From Treponema vincentii (GTDB lineage: Bacteria > Spirochaetota > Spirochaetia > Treponematales > Treponemataceae), in NCBI RefSeq assembly GCF_010365865.1, contig NZ_CP048020.1, positions 2,232,001-2,296,000 on the forward strand: DNA of 64,000 nucleotides, written 5' to 3'. Position 1 is the stretch's first letter. Every line of letters starts with the position of its first letter. A model generated the notes under the pieces. It was not told the DNA's origin and did not search any database. It saw only the letters and a list, made by a program, of their open reading frames with translations. This document shows, in pieces, positions 37,006 through 43,855 of this stretch. Both the position numbers and the translations under genes were made by a program.

Positions 37006-38043
37006 GTGGACATCGAAGCGCTTGAATTCCGTGCGGCTTGTTTGCAGGCTGCGCGGAATTTTTTTATTACACATGGCTATCTGGAGCTGGACACTCCGGC
37101 GCTTGCTCCGGCGCTCATCCCCGAAAGCTGTCTCGAAGTGTTCCGCACGGAATACCTCAAACCCTTTAAGACCGGCGAAGAAGCGGCAGTCCCGCTCTTT
37201 CTTGTCCCCTCTCCGGAAGTATTCATCAAGCCGGTTATTGCCACGCACGGGCGATCGGTGTTTCAGCTTTCCAAATGTTACCGCAACTGCGAATCCGTCG
37301 GGCATATTCACAACCCTGAATTTACCATGCTGGAATACTACACCATGCAGGCGGATTACCGCGATTCCGTCACGCTTACCGAAACTTTTCTACAGACTAT
37401 GGCGCAGGCAGTTGCGGGGCCGCCGCTTGCCGATCCCGAATTGGGTGCGATACTTTCCAAACCGTTTTTGCAGCTGACTATGGACGAAGCCTTTAAACGA
37501 TTCGCCGGTTTTTCTCTCGCCGAAGCGGAAACACCGGAGCTTACATTCCATGCGGAACGGCTCGGCCTCGGCGACAGGGCGCAGTATGAAGACTGGGCGT
37601 GGGATGATTTATACGAGTTGCTTTTGGTGCACTGCATCGAACCGCAGCTTCCGCCCGATGTGCCCGTTGCGCTGCTGGACTATCCCGCGCGGGTACCCTG
37701 CCTTGCACGGGAACGGTCGGAACAGCGTACCGCCGCTGACGGACGGACATATATATGGAAGACAAAAGAGCGGTGGGAAGTATATGTGCGCGGAGTAGAG
37801 CTCGCAAACTGCTATACCGAAGCGCGGGATGCGGGAGAGATCAACCGCTCTTTTGTGGATGAAGCAGCGGTTAAAAACGCAACGGCACGGGTTCCGCATC
37901 CCGTACCGGAGAACTTCGGCGGGATATGCGCCTGTATGCCGCCCTGCTCCGGCGTTGCAATGGGATTTGACCGCTTAATCATGCTCCTCGGTGGCAAAAA
38001 AACACTCGAACCGTTTTTATACGGCGGATTTTCTCGTCTATGA
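37006..38043 (+). CDS. epmA: EpmA-like EF-P lysyltransferase / LysRS paralogue
   Basis: This 345-residue protein is a class II lysyl-tRNA synthetase catalytic core without the anticodon-binding domain, the EpmA/PoxA/GenX layout. Motifs: motif 2 FQLSKCYRNCESVGHIHNPEFTMLE and motif 3 GVAMGFDRLIMLLGG. EpmA attaches beta-lysine to elongation factor P. The EpmB aminomutase and efp genes are not in the window. The start is GTG at 37006, 3 nt after the aspS stop, so both are in one transcript. Its 3' side borders the integron cassettes. Confidence 0.88.
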   Translation: MDIEALEFRAACLQAARNFFITHGYLELDTPALAPALIPESCLEVFRTEYLKPFKTGEEAAVPLFLVPSPEVFIKPVIATHGRSVFQLSKCYRNCESVGHIHNPEFTMLEYYTMQADYRDSVTLTETFLQTMAQAVAGPPLADPELGAILSKPFLQLTMDEAFKRFAGFSLAEAETPELTFHAERLGLGDRAQYEDWAWDDLYELLLVHCIEPQLPPDVPVALLDYPARVPCLARERSEQRTAADGRTYIWKTKERWEVYVRGVELANCYTEARDAGEINRSFVDEAAVKNATARVPHPVPENFGGICACMPPCSGVAMGFDRLIMLLGGKKTLEPFLYGGFSRL

Positions 38044-38364
38044 TACCTACAATACAGAGAGCAGCTCTAAAAACTCGCTTAGAATTTGTTTAAAGGGGTC
38101 CCATACTGATTTTGTAGTTTGTACATACCAATTTCGGATTTGGAACGACATCCATGTCCTCAACTGCAGCGGTTTTGGCATTCAAAAGCCCTATAAACAG
38201 GACGTGATTTTCTTTGACTTGTTTAGTGAAGATAGGCCTAATCTGTCTGCTGATGATTCGTTCCGGCGAGTATTTATGGTAGAAAGATACAGTTGTTTGG
38301 AGAGATGCAGCTTAGATTGAAAGCGCATAGTTTCTATGATATTATGAGGAAAGGTCGAAAAGAT
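38044..38364. other. region between epmA and the cassette array
   Basis: About 320 bp. A short open frame (to 38320) continues out of epmA's shadow and resembles no known protein. No promoter, integrase or complete attI site was recognised. Composition shifts to AT-rich from about 38320. Confidence 0.35.
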
Positions 38365-38371
38365 GTTATGT
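38365..38371 (+). other. possible integron core site at the left edge of the array
   Basis: GTTATGT at 38365-38371, followed by TTCCTTACGG. The same CCTTACGG follows the core of attC2 at 41123, so this may be the left boundary (attI relic or attC right half). Confidence 0.4.
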
Positions 38372-38419
38372 GTTCCTTACGGATGAAATGATAAGTAGAT
38401 ATTATTATGGAGGGAATTT

Positions 38420-39052
38420 ATGAGTTTACCTGATAGTTATACCCAAAAGCCAAGTGCAATTTCTGAATATTTTGAATCATTCAAAGCCGCACAAGCTCCA
38501 GAAAGGGTATCTTATAAGTTTTTGGAGAATCTAGGTTTTACTTCAACAAACGACAGAATGATTATTGGTATATTAAAAGAGCTTGGTTTCATTGATACAG
38601 ATGGGAAACCAACACAGCGGTATTATAAGTTTCTCGATAAAAATGAATCGAGTAAAATTATTGCAGAAGGTATTCGAGATGCATATTCTGATTTATTTGC
38701 TGTAAACCTTAGAGCTAATGAACTTTCCATTGAAGACGTGAAAAATAAATTACGTTCTTTATATGCAGGTAAAAAAACTGATCAAGTAATAGGTCGTATA
38801 GCGACAACTTTTAATTCTTTGTGTGAACTTGGTGATTTTTCTATTGAAACAGTGCCAAAACAGGAGTGTAAGGTAGATAATACAACTGAAACCTCTAATA
38901 TTCGAACGGAAAGACCTTTACCAAATACTCAAGAAAAAAAAGAAATAGCACTTGGATCCTTGCAATATCATATAAATATCATTCTTCCGGCTACAAAAGA
39001 TCAAGCAGTATATGATGCTATTTTTAAAAGCTTAAAAGAACATTTAGGTTAA
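38420..39052 (+). CDS. DUF5343-family protein (cassette 1, first gene)
   Basis: This 210-residue protein has an N-terminal helical DUF5343 domain (FKAAQAPERVSYKFLENLGF, then TSTNDRMIIGILKELGFIDTDGKPT, quoted by its LGF and GKPT turns) of winged-helix appearance, an SPIEDV-like second helical region, and a less conserved C-terminal part. GGAGG precedes the ATG. It is followed after 3 nt by a Swt1-type HEPN protein in the same integron cassette. DUF5343 proteins often sit beside HEPN or other defence-like proteins; a regulatory or sensor role is inferred. Composition is clearly more AT-rich than the chromosome. Confidence 0.75.
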   Translation: MSLPDSYTQKPSAISEYFESFKAAQAPERVSYKFLENLGFTSTNDRMIIGILKELGFIDTDGKPTQRYYKFLDKNESSKIIAEGIRDAYSDLFAVNLRANELSIEDVKNKLRSLYAGKKTDQVIGRIATTFNSLCELGDFSIETVPKQECKVDNTTETSNIRTERPLPNTQEKKEIALGSLQYHINIILPATKDQAVYDAIFKSLKEHLG

Positions 39053-39055
39053 AAT

Positions 39056-39625
39056 ATGGATAAGCTTTATTCATTTGTGTATAAAGGAATATTAGCAGAA
39101 GAAAGTCTTAAGAAAGCAAATCCAAAGACTGTAGTTGATATTGAAGAGTTTGATGAATTGAAAATTAAAAAATCTTTATCTTTTGATATGCTTGACCAAG
39201 AATTCCTTCAACAATCAATCAAAACGAGTATTATTTATCAAGCTATCCATACTTTTGAGAATATGATTCGGAAAATGGTTGTAAAAGCTATGGATGAAAA
39301 ATATCATTTGGATTGGTGGAAGCATGTTAGTGAAAGTATTCAAAAAAAAGTCTCTGCACGAAAAGAAGAAGAAAGGAAAATAAAATGGCACGCATCGAGA
39401 GGTTCATCTGAAATATTTTATTGTGATTTTGGTGACTTGTCAGCAATAATTTGTTCTAATTGGGAATTATTTGAAGAATTATTAAGAAATCAAGAATGGG
39501 TAAAACAATTACTTTTAGCATTAGAAAAATCTCGTAATGTCATTATGCATGGTGGAAATTTAGCTCAAGAAGATATTGAAAGGATTGGTGTAAATATTAG
39601 AGATTGGTTGAGACAAACAGGTTGA
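39056..39625 (+). CDS. Swt1-like HEPN-domain protein (cassette 1, second gene)
   Basis: This 189-residue helical protein has a C-terminal HEPN motif R-N-V-I-M-H (R-x4-H) within LEKSRNVIMHGGNL at about residues 160-173, the catalytic signature of HEPN ribonucleases, and an upstream helix with YQAIHTFENMIRKMV typical of the Swt1 HEPN family. A toxin or abortive-infection RNase working with the DUF5343 partner is plausible. It ends 7 nt before attC1. No standard antitoxin is obvious. Confidence 0.75.
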   Translation: MDKLYSFVYKGILAEESLKKANPKTVVDIEEFDELKIKKSLSFDMLDQEFLQQSIKTSIIYQAIHTFENMIRKMVVKAMDEKYHLDWWKHVSESIQKKVSARKEEERKIKWHASRGSSEIFYCDFGDLSAIICSNWELFEELLRNQEWVKQLLLALEKSRNVIMHGGNLAQEDIERIGVNIRDWLRQTG

Positions 39626-39632
39626 GTAAGAC

Positions 39633-39698
39633 ATCTAATACCCGCTTCAACCTGACATTGCGGACGAGCCGCAAATGCAGGTTAAGCGAATGTTAGAT
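39633..39698 (+). other. attC1 integron recombination site
   Basis: ATCTAAT (39633-39639) at the left and GTTAGAT (39692-39698) at the right flank an imperfect palindrome with ACCCGCTTCAACCTG on one arm and CAGGTTAAGCGAAT on the other. The left box has AAT for the usual AAC. A short perfect hairpin CTCGTGC/GCACGAG follows at 39701-39718. Confidence 0.9.
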
Positions 39699-39762
39699 GG
39701 ACTCGTGCTACTGCACGAGCTGAATTTTTAGATATAAAGCTAGATTTAATATTAAAAAAAAG

Positions 39763-39768
39763 TATAAT
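39763..39768 (+). promoter_or_regulatory. -10 box of the MNT gene
   Basis: TATAAT ends 6 nt before the ATG at 39775, the leaderless spacing seen at troR, aroDE and selD. The -35 is weak. Confidence 0.5.
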
Positions 39769-39774
39769 AGAGCT

Positions 39775-40083
39775 ATGAAACCTAAAGAAAAAAAAGAGAT
39801 TTTTAATTTCTTAGAATATAATAAAAACATTCTCCAGTCCTATGGCGTAAAAAAAATAGGTCTTTTTGGTTCTTATATACATAATCAACAAAATAAAAAT
39901 AGCGATATTGATATATTAGTAGAATTTCATGCTAATAAAAAAAACTATAATAACTTTATAAATTTAGTTTATTACTTGGAAGATAATTTGAATACAAAAA
40001 TAGATTTATTAACTATAGAAAGTTTAAGTCCGTATATTGGTCAGAGAATACTCAATGAGGTTGAATATGTATCGATCCAATGA
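39775..40083 (+). CDS. mntA: MNT-type nucleotidyltransferase antitoxin (cassette 2)
   Basis: This 102-residue protein is a minimal nucleotidyltransferase: IGLFGSYIHNQQNKNSDIDI carries the GS-x10-D-x-D motif (about residues 28-46) with both metal-binding Asp. In HepT/MntA systems the MntA enzyme AMPylates the HepT toxin. It overlaps hepT by 17 bp. It is the first of three genes of cassette 2. Confidence 0.88.
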   Translation: MKPKEKKEIFNFLEYNKNILQSYGVKKIGLFGSYIHNQQNKNSDIDILVEFHANKKNYNNFINLVYYLEDNLNTKIDLLTIESLSPYIGQRILNEVEYVSIQ

Positions 40084-40423
40084 AGATTTGTATAATCATA
40101 TTTTTGATGAAATCATTTTTTTGGAATCTGAAACAGGTACTATGACAAAAGAGGCGTTTCTAAAAGATGAAAAAACGCAACGGGCATTTGCACGGAGTAT
40201 TGAAATTATTGGAGAAGCCGTTAAAAACATTTCAAATGATATAATCATTAAATATAAAGAAGTTCCATGGAGAAATATTGCCGGTATGAGAGATAAACTC
40301 ATTCATGGTTATTTTTCCGTTGATTATGAAATTGTGTGGGATGTTGCAAAAAACATTATTCCTGAATTTAAGAACCAACTGATAAAAATTATGGATACAG
40401 AAAAAAAGAAAAATGACAATTAA
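40067..40423 (+). CDS. hepT: HepT-type HEPN RNase toxin (cassette 2)
   Basis: This 118-residue protein has the HEPN motif R-x4-H in MRDKLIHGYFSVD (about residues 75-87), including the trailing Y that MntA modifies in known systems. ATG 40067 is preferred: GAGG lies 7 nt upstream and the start overlaps mntA. In-frame upstream starts (40037 TTG, 40055 ATG) lack support. The toxin is expected to cleave RNA. Confidence 0.88.
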   Translation: MYRSNEDLYNHIFDEIIFLESETGTMTKEAFLKDEKTQRAFARSIEIIGEAVKNISNDIIIKYKEVPWRNIAGMRDKLIHGYFSVDYEIVWDVAKNIIPEFKNQLIKIMDTEKKKNDN

Positions 40424-41072
40424 AGAAATAATAACAGAAATCAATAAAATAGAAATAGATATTGCTGATTTTATAAGTAGTTACAAAAGTGAACAACTCG
40501 TCAGTAATTATGATGATTGGAATTATAAAGATGTCATTGCGCATCTTTTGGAATGGATTATGTTTTCAAAAAATAAACTAAACGCTATTGTACATAACCA
40601 AGATTTTCAAGAAATAAGTAATATCGATATATTCAATAAACAAAATTATATAAAAAATAGGAATAAGCATATTACAGAATTACAGAAGAAACTAATCTTT
40701 GAACTGAATGAATATAAAAATATTGTGCTATTGTATACAGAAGCGGATTTACAGAGAAAAGATTTGCCAACAGGTTTTTCATTTGAATTATGGCAGTATA
40801 TGATAATGGATACTATTATACACCCTGTAATGCATTTATTATATTATTTAATTAAAACAAAAAAATATAAGTTATTTTTCAAATTGTGTAAAAAATATAA
40901 TGACATATTTTATTGTTATGCAAAAGGAAATCTTGAGGTGTATTCTTTTTATGAATATATTGAAGATAGTAAAAAATTTATTGAGAATATAAAAGAATTA
41001 GGCGAGCAGTATAAAAATGATGCTATGATACATGCAGTTTTAAAAGCCAATAAAATAGATGAAAACATCTAA
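40413..41072 (+). CDS. DfsB/ClbS-like (DinB-superfamily) protein (cassette 2)
   Basis: This 219-residue helical protein resembles the ClbS/DfsB family: WNYKDVIAHLLEWI with the first His near residue 45 and a later MDTIIHPVMHLLYYLI segment with two His, consistent with a four-helix bundle metal site. ClbS family members protect against DNA-reactive compounds; here the match is moderate. It overlaps hepT by 11 bp, and its last codons run into attC2. Confidence 0.65.
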   Translation: MTIKEIITEINKIEIDIADFISSYKSEQLVSNYDDWNYKDVIAHLLEWIMFSKNKLNAIVHNQDFQEISNIDIFNKQNYIKNRNKHITELQKKLIFELNEYKNIVLLYTEADLQRKDLPTGFSFELWQYMIMDTIIHPVMHLLYYLIKTKKYKLFFKLCKKYNDIFYCYAKGNLEVYSFYEYIEDSKKFIENIKELGEQYKNDAMIHAVLKANKIDENI

Positions 41073-41129
41073 CACCCGCTTCAACCTAACATTGCCTTTG
41101 CGGCAATGCAGGTTAAGCGAATGTTAGAC
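41067..41129 (+). other. attC2 integron recombination site
   Basis: ATCTAAC (41067-41073) and GTTAGAC (41123-41129) flank a palindrome nearly identical to attC1 with a shorter central part (ATTGC-CTTTG-CGGCAAT). It overlaps the stop of the preceding gene. Confidence 0.92.
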
Positions 41130-41404
41130 GGATGCCTTACGGCACGATAAGCTGTAACTTTGAAAAATAGGATATATTTTTATAAATTAAAGTTTAAAGC
41201 CCCAATTAATGGGTTAGGTTACTTTGAGCAAGAGTGTCTTTTATTATAATGGCTATTTGAGGATGAGAAAAAATAAATTTTTATCTAATAATTTTAAAAC
41301 TTATTAAGGAAATTAACAAAATATAAGTCATTCCGACGGTTGTGGTGTTTGTAAGATTAGGATTTATTGTTAAAAAACTGGAAAAGTGATATATTATTTA
41401 TAGT
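41130..41404 (+). promoter_or_regulatory. cassette 3 leader region with the toxin-gene promoter
   Basis: 275 bp without a gene. TTGTTA (41367-41372), 17-nt spacer and TATATT (41390-41395) lie 9 nt before the ATG at 41405, so the cassette carries its own near-leaderless promoter. Confidence 0.6.
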
Positions 41405-41695
41405 ATGATATTCGATTGGAATAATGAAAAGAATATAATGCTTAAAAGAGATAGAAATATATCGTTTGAGCGGATTATTATAGCAATTGAACAAGATAGT
41501 TTGTTGGATATTTTAGAGCATCCAAATAAAGAAAAATATCCAAATCAACTTTTGCTTCTTGTAGAAATTGATAGATATGTATATGTAGTTCCTTGCGTAC
41601 TTGAAAATAATGTTTGTTTTTTGAAAACTATTTTTCCAAGTAGAAAATATACGGCAAAATATCTTGATATTAAAGGAGAAGAAAATGAATACTGA
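41405..41695 (+). CDS. BrnT-like RNase toxin (cassette 3)
   Basis: This 96-residue protein begins FDWNNEKNIMLKRDRNISFE, quoted here in its characteristic W-x4-N...R...ISFE form, followed by beta strands and FPSRKYTAKY at the C-terminus, as in BrnT/DUF4258-type RelE-fold toxins. It overlaps its putative antitoxin by 11 bp. The toxin-first order is usual for BrnT. Confidence 0.75.
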   Translation: MIFDWNNEKNIMLKRDRNISFERIIIAIEQDSLLDILEHPNKEKYPNQLLLLVEIDRYVYVVPCVLENNVCFLKTIFPSRKYTAKYLDIKGEENEY

Positions 41696-41942
41696 AAAAG
41701 AGCTGTATGAATCTATAGAAAATGATGAATGGGAAGCGGTAAAAAATTTTTATGATCTTCGCAATGATTTAAAAAAAGCTGCTAAAACTATGCTTATGAA
41801 AAAAGAAAAGATAGATGTAATACTTGCCAAGCAAGATATAAATAATCTAAAAGCCAAAGCTTTTGAAGAAGGTATGGAATATGAAATTTTTGCAGGAAGT
41901 GTTTTACATAAATATCTAACAGGAAGACTTATAGAGGGATAA
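41685..41942 (+). CDS. antitoxin of the BrnT-like pair (cassette 3)
   Basis: This 85-residue protein ends with a ribbon-helix-helix-like segment (IDVILAKQDINNLKAKA then EGMEYEIFAGSVLHKYLTGRL) shared by CopG-like antitoxins. AAGGAG 8 nt upstream fixes the ATG at 41685. It likely neutralises the upstream toxin and autorepresses the pair. It ends 11 nt before attC3. Confidence 0.75.
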   Translation: MNTEKELYESIENDEWEAVKNFYDLRNDLKKAAKTMLMKKEKIDVILAKQDINNLKAKAFEEGMEYEIFAGSVLHKYLTGRLIEG

Positions 41943-41953
41943 AAATTCAATTC

Positions 41954-42020
41954 GTCTAACACCCGCTTCAACCCTGACATTGCGGGCGAGCCGCAAATGC
42001 AGGTTAAGCGAATGTTATGC
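41954..42020 (+). other. attC3 integron recombination site
   Basis: GTCTAAC (41954-41960) and GTTATGC (42014-42020) flank the same palindrome as attC1 and attC2 (ACCCGCTTCAACCCTGAC ... GCAGGTTAAGCGAAT). Confidence 0.92.
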
Positions 42021-42049
42021 TAATACTCAACTTTTGTGTTTTATAAAAA

Positions 42050-42682
42050 ATGAAGAAGACTAGTAATAATGATAAAAATAGCGGTTGGAAAATACTTTGT
42101 TATTTACTAATTGTATTTTTTTTATTTTTAGCATGTAAGAATTATTATAATCTTTCACACTTGGAAAAATTTGGAATCATTGAAACCGCAATTATAAAAT
42201 CATATTCAATAAAAAGCCATATAGAGGGAAGTGGAACATATTATCATGTAAAAATTGAATATAGTTTGCTTGGTGAAAATTTAAAACAAATTTGTTCTTT
42301 TGATTTCAAGCCAAGTGAAGAATACTATGAAAATAAAAGAATACAAATTATTCACGATTCTAAAAATGATTTCAAACTTCCAATAGCTGAAAAAGAAGCG
42401 TATAAAAGAAATGAAATAAATGGAAATTTTATCCGCGCAATGGGAGTTTTATTTATTATATTATTAGCAAGATGTGTTAATTACATATTCGAAAAAAACC
42501 GTAATCGAAACAAAAGAATAAAAAAACTTATAAAAAAGAAACCTGAATTAAAAGAGAAGTATAGAAAAGAAGAATGTATAAAAAATATAATCATTTTAAT
42601 CTTGTTAGTACCTTTTCTGTTAATTCAGTGCTTAATTGAATGGATAAAAGAAAGGTTTAATAGCAGAAAAAGAAATAAATAA
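42050..42682 (+). CDS. DUF3592-like membrane protein (cassette 4)
   Basis: This 210-residue protein has an N-terminal transmembrane segment (residues 15-32), a soluble beta-rich region (about 45-125), a second membrane segment (about 130-148), a Lys/Arg-rich loop, and a third segment near the C-terminus. The middle resembles DUF3592. Function unknown. It is the only gene of cassette 4 and very AT-rich. Confidence 0.6.
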   Translation: MKKTSNNDKNSGWKILCYLLIVFFLFLACKNYYNLSHLEKFGIIETAIIKSYSIKSHIEGSGTYYHVKIEYSLLGENLKQICSFDFKPSEEYYENKRIQIIHDSKNDFKLPIAEKEAYKRNEINGNFIRAMGVLFIILLARCVNYIFEKNRNRNKRIKKLIKKKPELKEKYRKEECIKNIIILILLVPFLLIQCLIEWIKERFNSRKRNK

Positions 42683-42688
42683 TGGCAG

Positions 42689-42733
42689 TCTGCTATACAT
42701 CGATACGTTTTACAACTTAACTGTATGTTAGAT
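42689..42733 (+). other. divergent attC-like site
   Basis: GTTAGAT core at 42727-42733 preceded by CTTAACTGTAT, aligned with GTTAAGCGAAT of the good sites. The left arm (TCTGCTATACATCGATACG) pairs only partly. Confidence 0.5.
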
Positions 42734-42776
42734 GAACGTACTATCATACGAATTATCAACTCAGGAGTTATAAAGT

Positions 42777-42950
42777 ATGAATGAAAAAAATGAATTAAAG
42801 AAAAAATCGGATATTGATTTATGGATCATTTTTATATCAACAATGTTTGTTATTATTTTATACAATAGTTTTTCATCGATAATTAGAACTATAACAAAGA
42901 ATGCATGGGGATGTGTATTTATTTTCATTATATTTTGGAATGCTTATTAA
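42777..42950 (+). CDS. 57-residue membrane peptide (cassette 5)
   Basis: ATG at 42777 preceded by AGGAG. 57 residues: a charged N-terminus (MNEKNELKKKSDID) and two hydrophobic segments (about 16-33 and 43-56). Length and composition suggest a small membrane protein or toxin-like peptide; no family recognised. Confidence 0.55.
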   Translation: MNEKNELKKKSDIDLWIIFISTMFVIILYNSFSSIIRTITKNAWGCVFIFIIFWNAY

Positions 42951-42962
42951 ACAATTTATTTG

Positions 42963-42993
42963 ATATAACCCCCGCTGGGCGCTGTAATGGGAT
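42963..42993 (+). other. truncated attC relic
   Basis: ATATAAC followed by CCCCGCT resembles the left arm of attC1-3; the right arm is missing. Confidence 0.4.
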
Positions 42994-42998
42994 AATAA

Positions 42999-43328
42999 AT
43001 GAGAAAAATTACGATTATATTTATATTATTTTGTATAGTATTTGTTTCATGTTCACAAAAACAGATTCCATTTAACAAAAAACAATGGATGAGAGAAAGA
43101 AATCGATTTTATATGACCGATTCGCTTATTAAAAAATTAAATGAAGATAAACCAAAAAGAGCTGAAATATTTGATTTGCTAGGAAAACCAAAACTTGAAG
43201 GTAGGATAAGTGATAATGAGGTCTCTTATTGGTTAAAATCTGACGGTTTCCTTGCTATGTGGGAATTATATATTGATTTTGATGATAACGGAAATTTTAA
43301 ATCTGCTGTGGTTGCATATGCCGATTAA
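42999..43328 (+). CDS. small putative lipoprotein (cassette 6)
   Basis: This 109-residue protein has a signal peptide with lipobox-like FVSC (Cys at 18). The mature part contains a region KPKRAEIFDLLGKPKLEG, quoted by its LLGKP turn, that recalls the beta-lactamase-inhibitor/BamE-type fold (LG-P motif), then strand-rich sequence. Function unknown. Confidence 0.6.
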   Translation: MRKITIIFILFCIVFVSCSQKQIPFNKKQWMRERNRFYMTDSLIKKLNEDKPKRAEIFDLLGKPKLEGRISDNEVSYWLKSDGFLAMWELYIDFDDNGNFKSAVVAYAD

Positions 43329-43444
43329 AAAGAGAAAAATCTTTTTCAGCAAGTTTTAGTTGCTGAAAATAAGCTGAACTTTAAGATTCAGTTTAAAAAC
43401 CTTTTTCACATCACATACTCACCGCTTTTTATAAAATATTTTGT

Positions 43445-43527
43445 GTTGACAAATCCATAAAATAGTATGTACAGTATAGATGTATATGACATTTAAATGG
43501 GATGAAAATAAAACTCTGAAACTATAA
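43445..43527 (+). pseudogene. 13-codon brnT remnant with its promoter
   Basis: TTGACA (43446-43451) with TACAGT (43470-43475) precedes ATG 43486. The 13 codons MTFKWDENKTLKL are the start of a BrnT-type toxin, cut off by TAA (43525-43527), 1 nt before an integron core site. Confidence 0.55.
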
Positions 43528-43528
43528 T

Positions 43529-43535
43529 GTTAGGT
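43529..43535 (+). other. integron core site (right half of a lost attC)
   Basis: GTTAGGT fits GTTRRRY. The left part of the site is absent because a truncated toxin gene abuts it. Confidence 0.45.
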
Positions 43536-43577
43536 CGACAAGCTAACCACTTGCGGAAAATTTATAGGTGTCCTTAA

Positions 43578-43814
43578 ATGAAAAGGAATACATTTATTGT
43601 GCTACTAGTCTGTCTATTGACAATATCAGTAGTAGTTGGATTTGCAAGTTGTGAAGTAAGAGGATCACCCTGTCTGCAATGCCGTGGAACTGGAAAATGC
43701 TCCCACTGCGATGGGACTGGACAAGATTACGATAGACATTATTATAATCATAATTGCGTTGCGTGTAAAGGTTCCGGAAAGTGTCATAGATGTAAAGGAA
43801 CCGGAATATTATAA
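43578..43814 (+). CDS. small DnaJ-type zinc-finger protein with signal sequence (cassette 7)
   Basis: This 78-residue protein has an N-terminal hydrophobic segment ending in FASC (possible lipobox, Cys about 26), then four C-x2-C-type motifs with GTG/GSG spacers (CLQCRGTGKCSHCDGTG and CVACKGSGKCHRCKGTG), the zinc-binding repeat of DnaJ without the J domain. An exported zinc-ribbon protein is unusual. The IS insertion begins 42 nt after its stop. Confidence 0.6.
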   Translation: MKRNTFIVLLVCLLTISVVVGFASCEVRGSPCLQCRGTGKCSHCDGTGQDYDRHYYNHNCVACKGSGKCHRCKGTGIL

Positions 43815-43846
43815 TAGCAAAGAAAGTCTAAAATCCAGGTTTACAA

Positions 43847-43855
43847 TATCACATA
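43847..43855 (+). repeat. target-site duplication, left
   Basis: TATCACATA, repeated exactly at 45345-45353 on the other side of the IS element. Confidence 0.85.

Noticed and set aside
37991-38320. 109-codon frame after epmA
   Set aside because: It starts in the epmA coding region in another frame and shows no recognisable domain.
42963-42993. A complete fourth or fifth attC
   Set aside because: Only one arm is recognisable; annotated as a relic instead.
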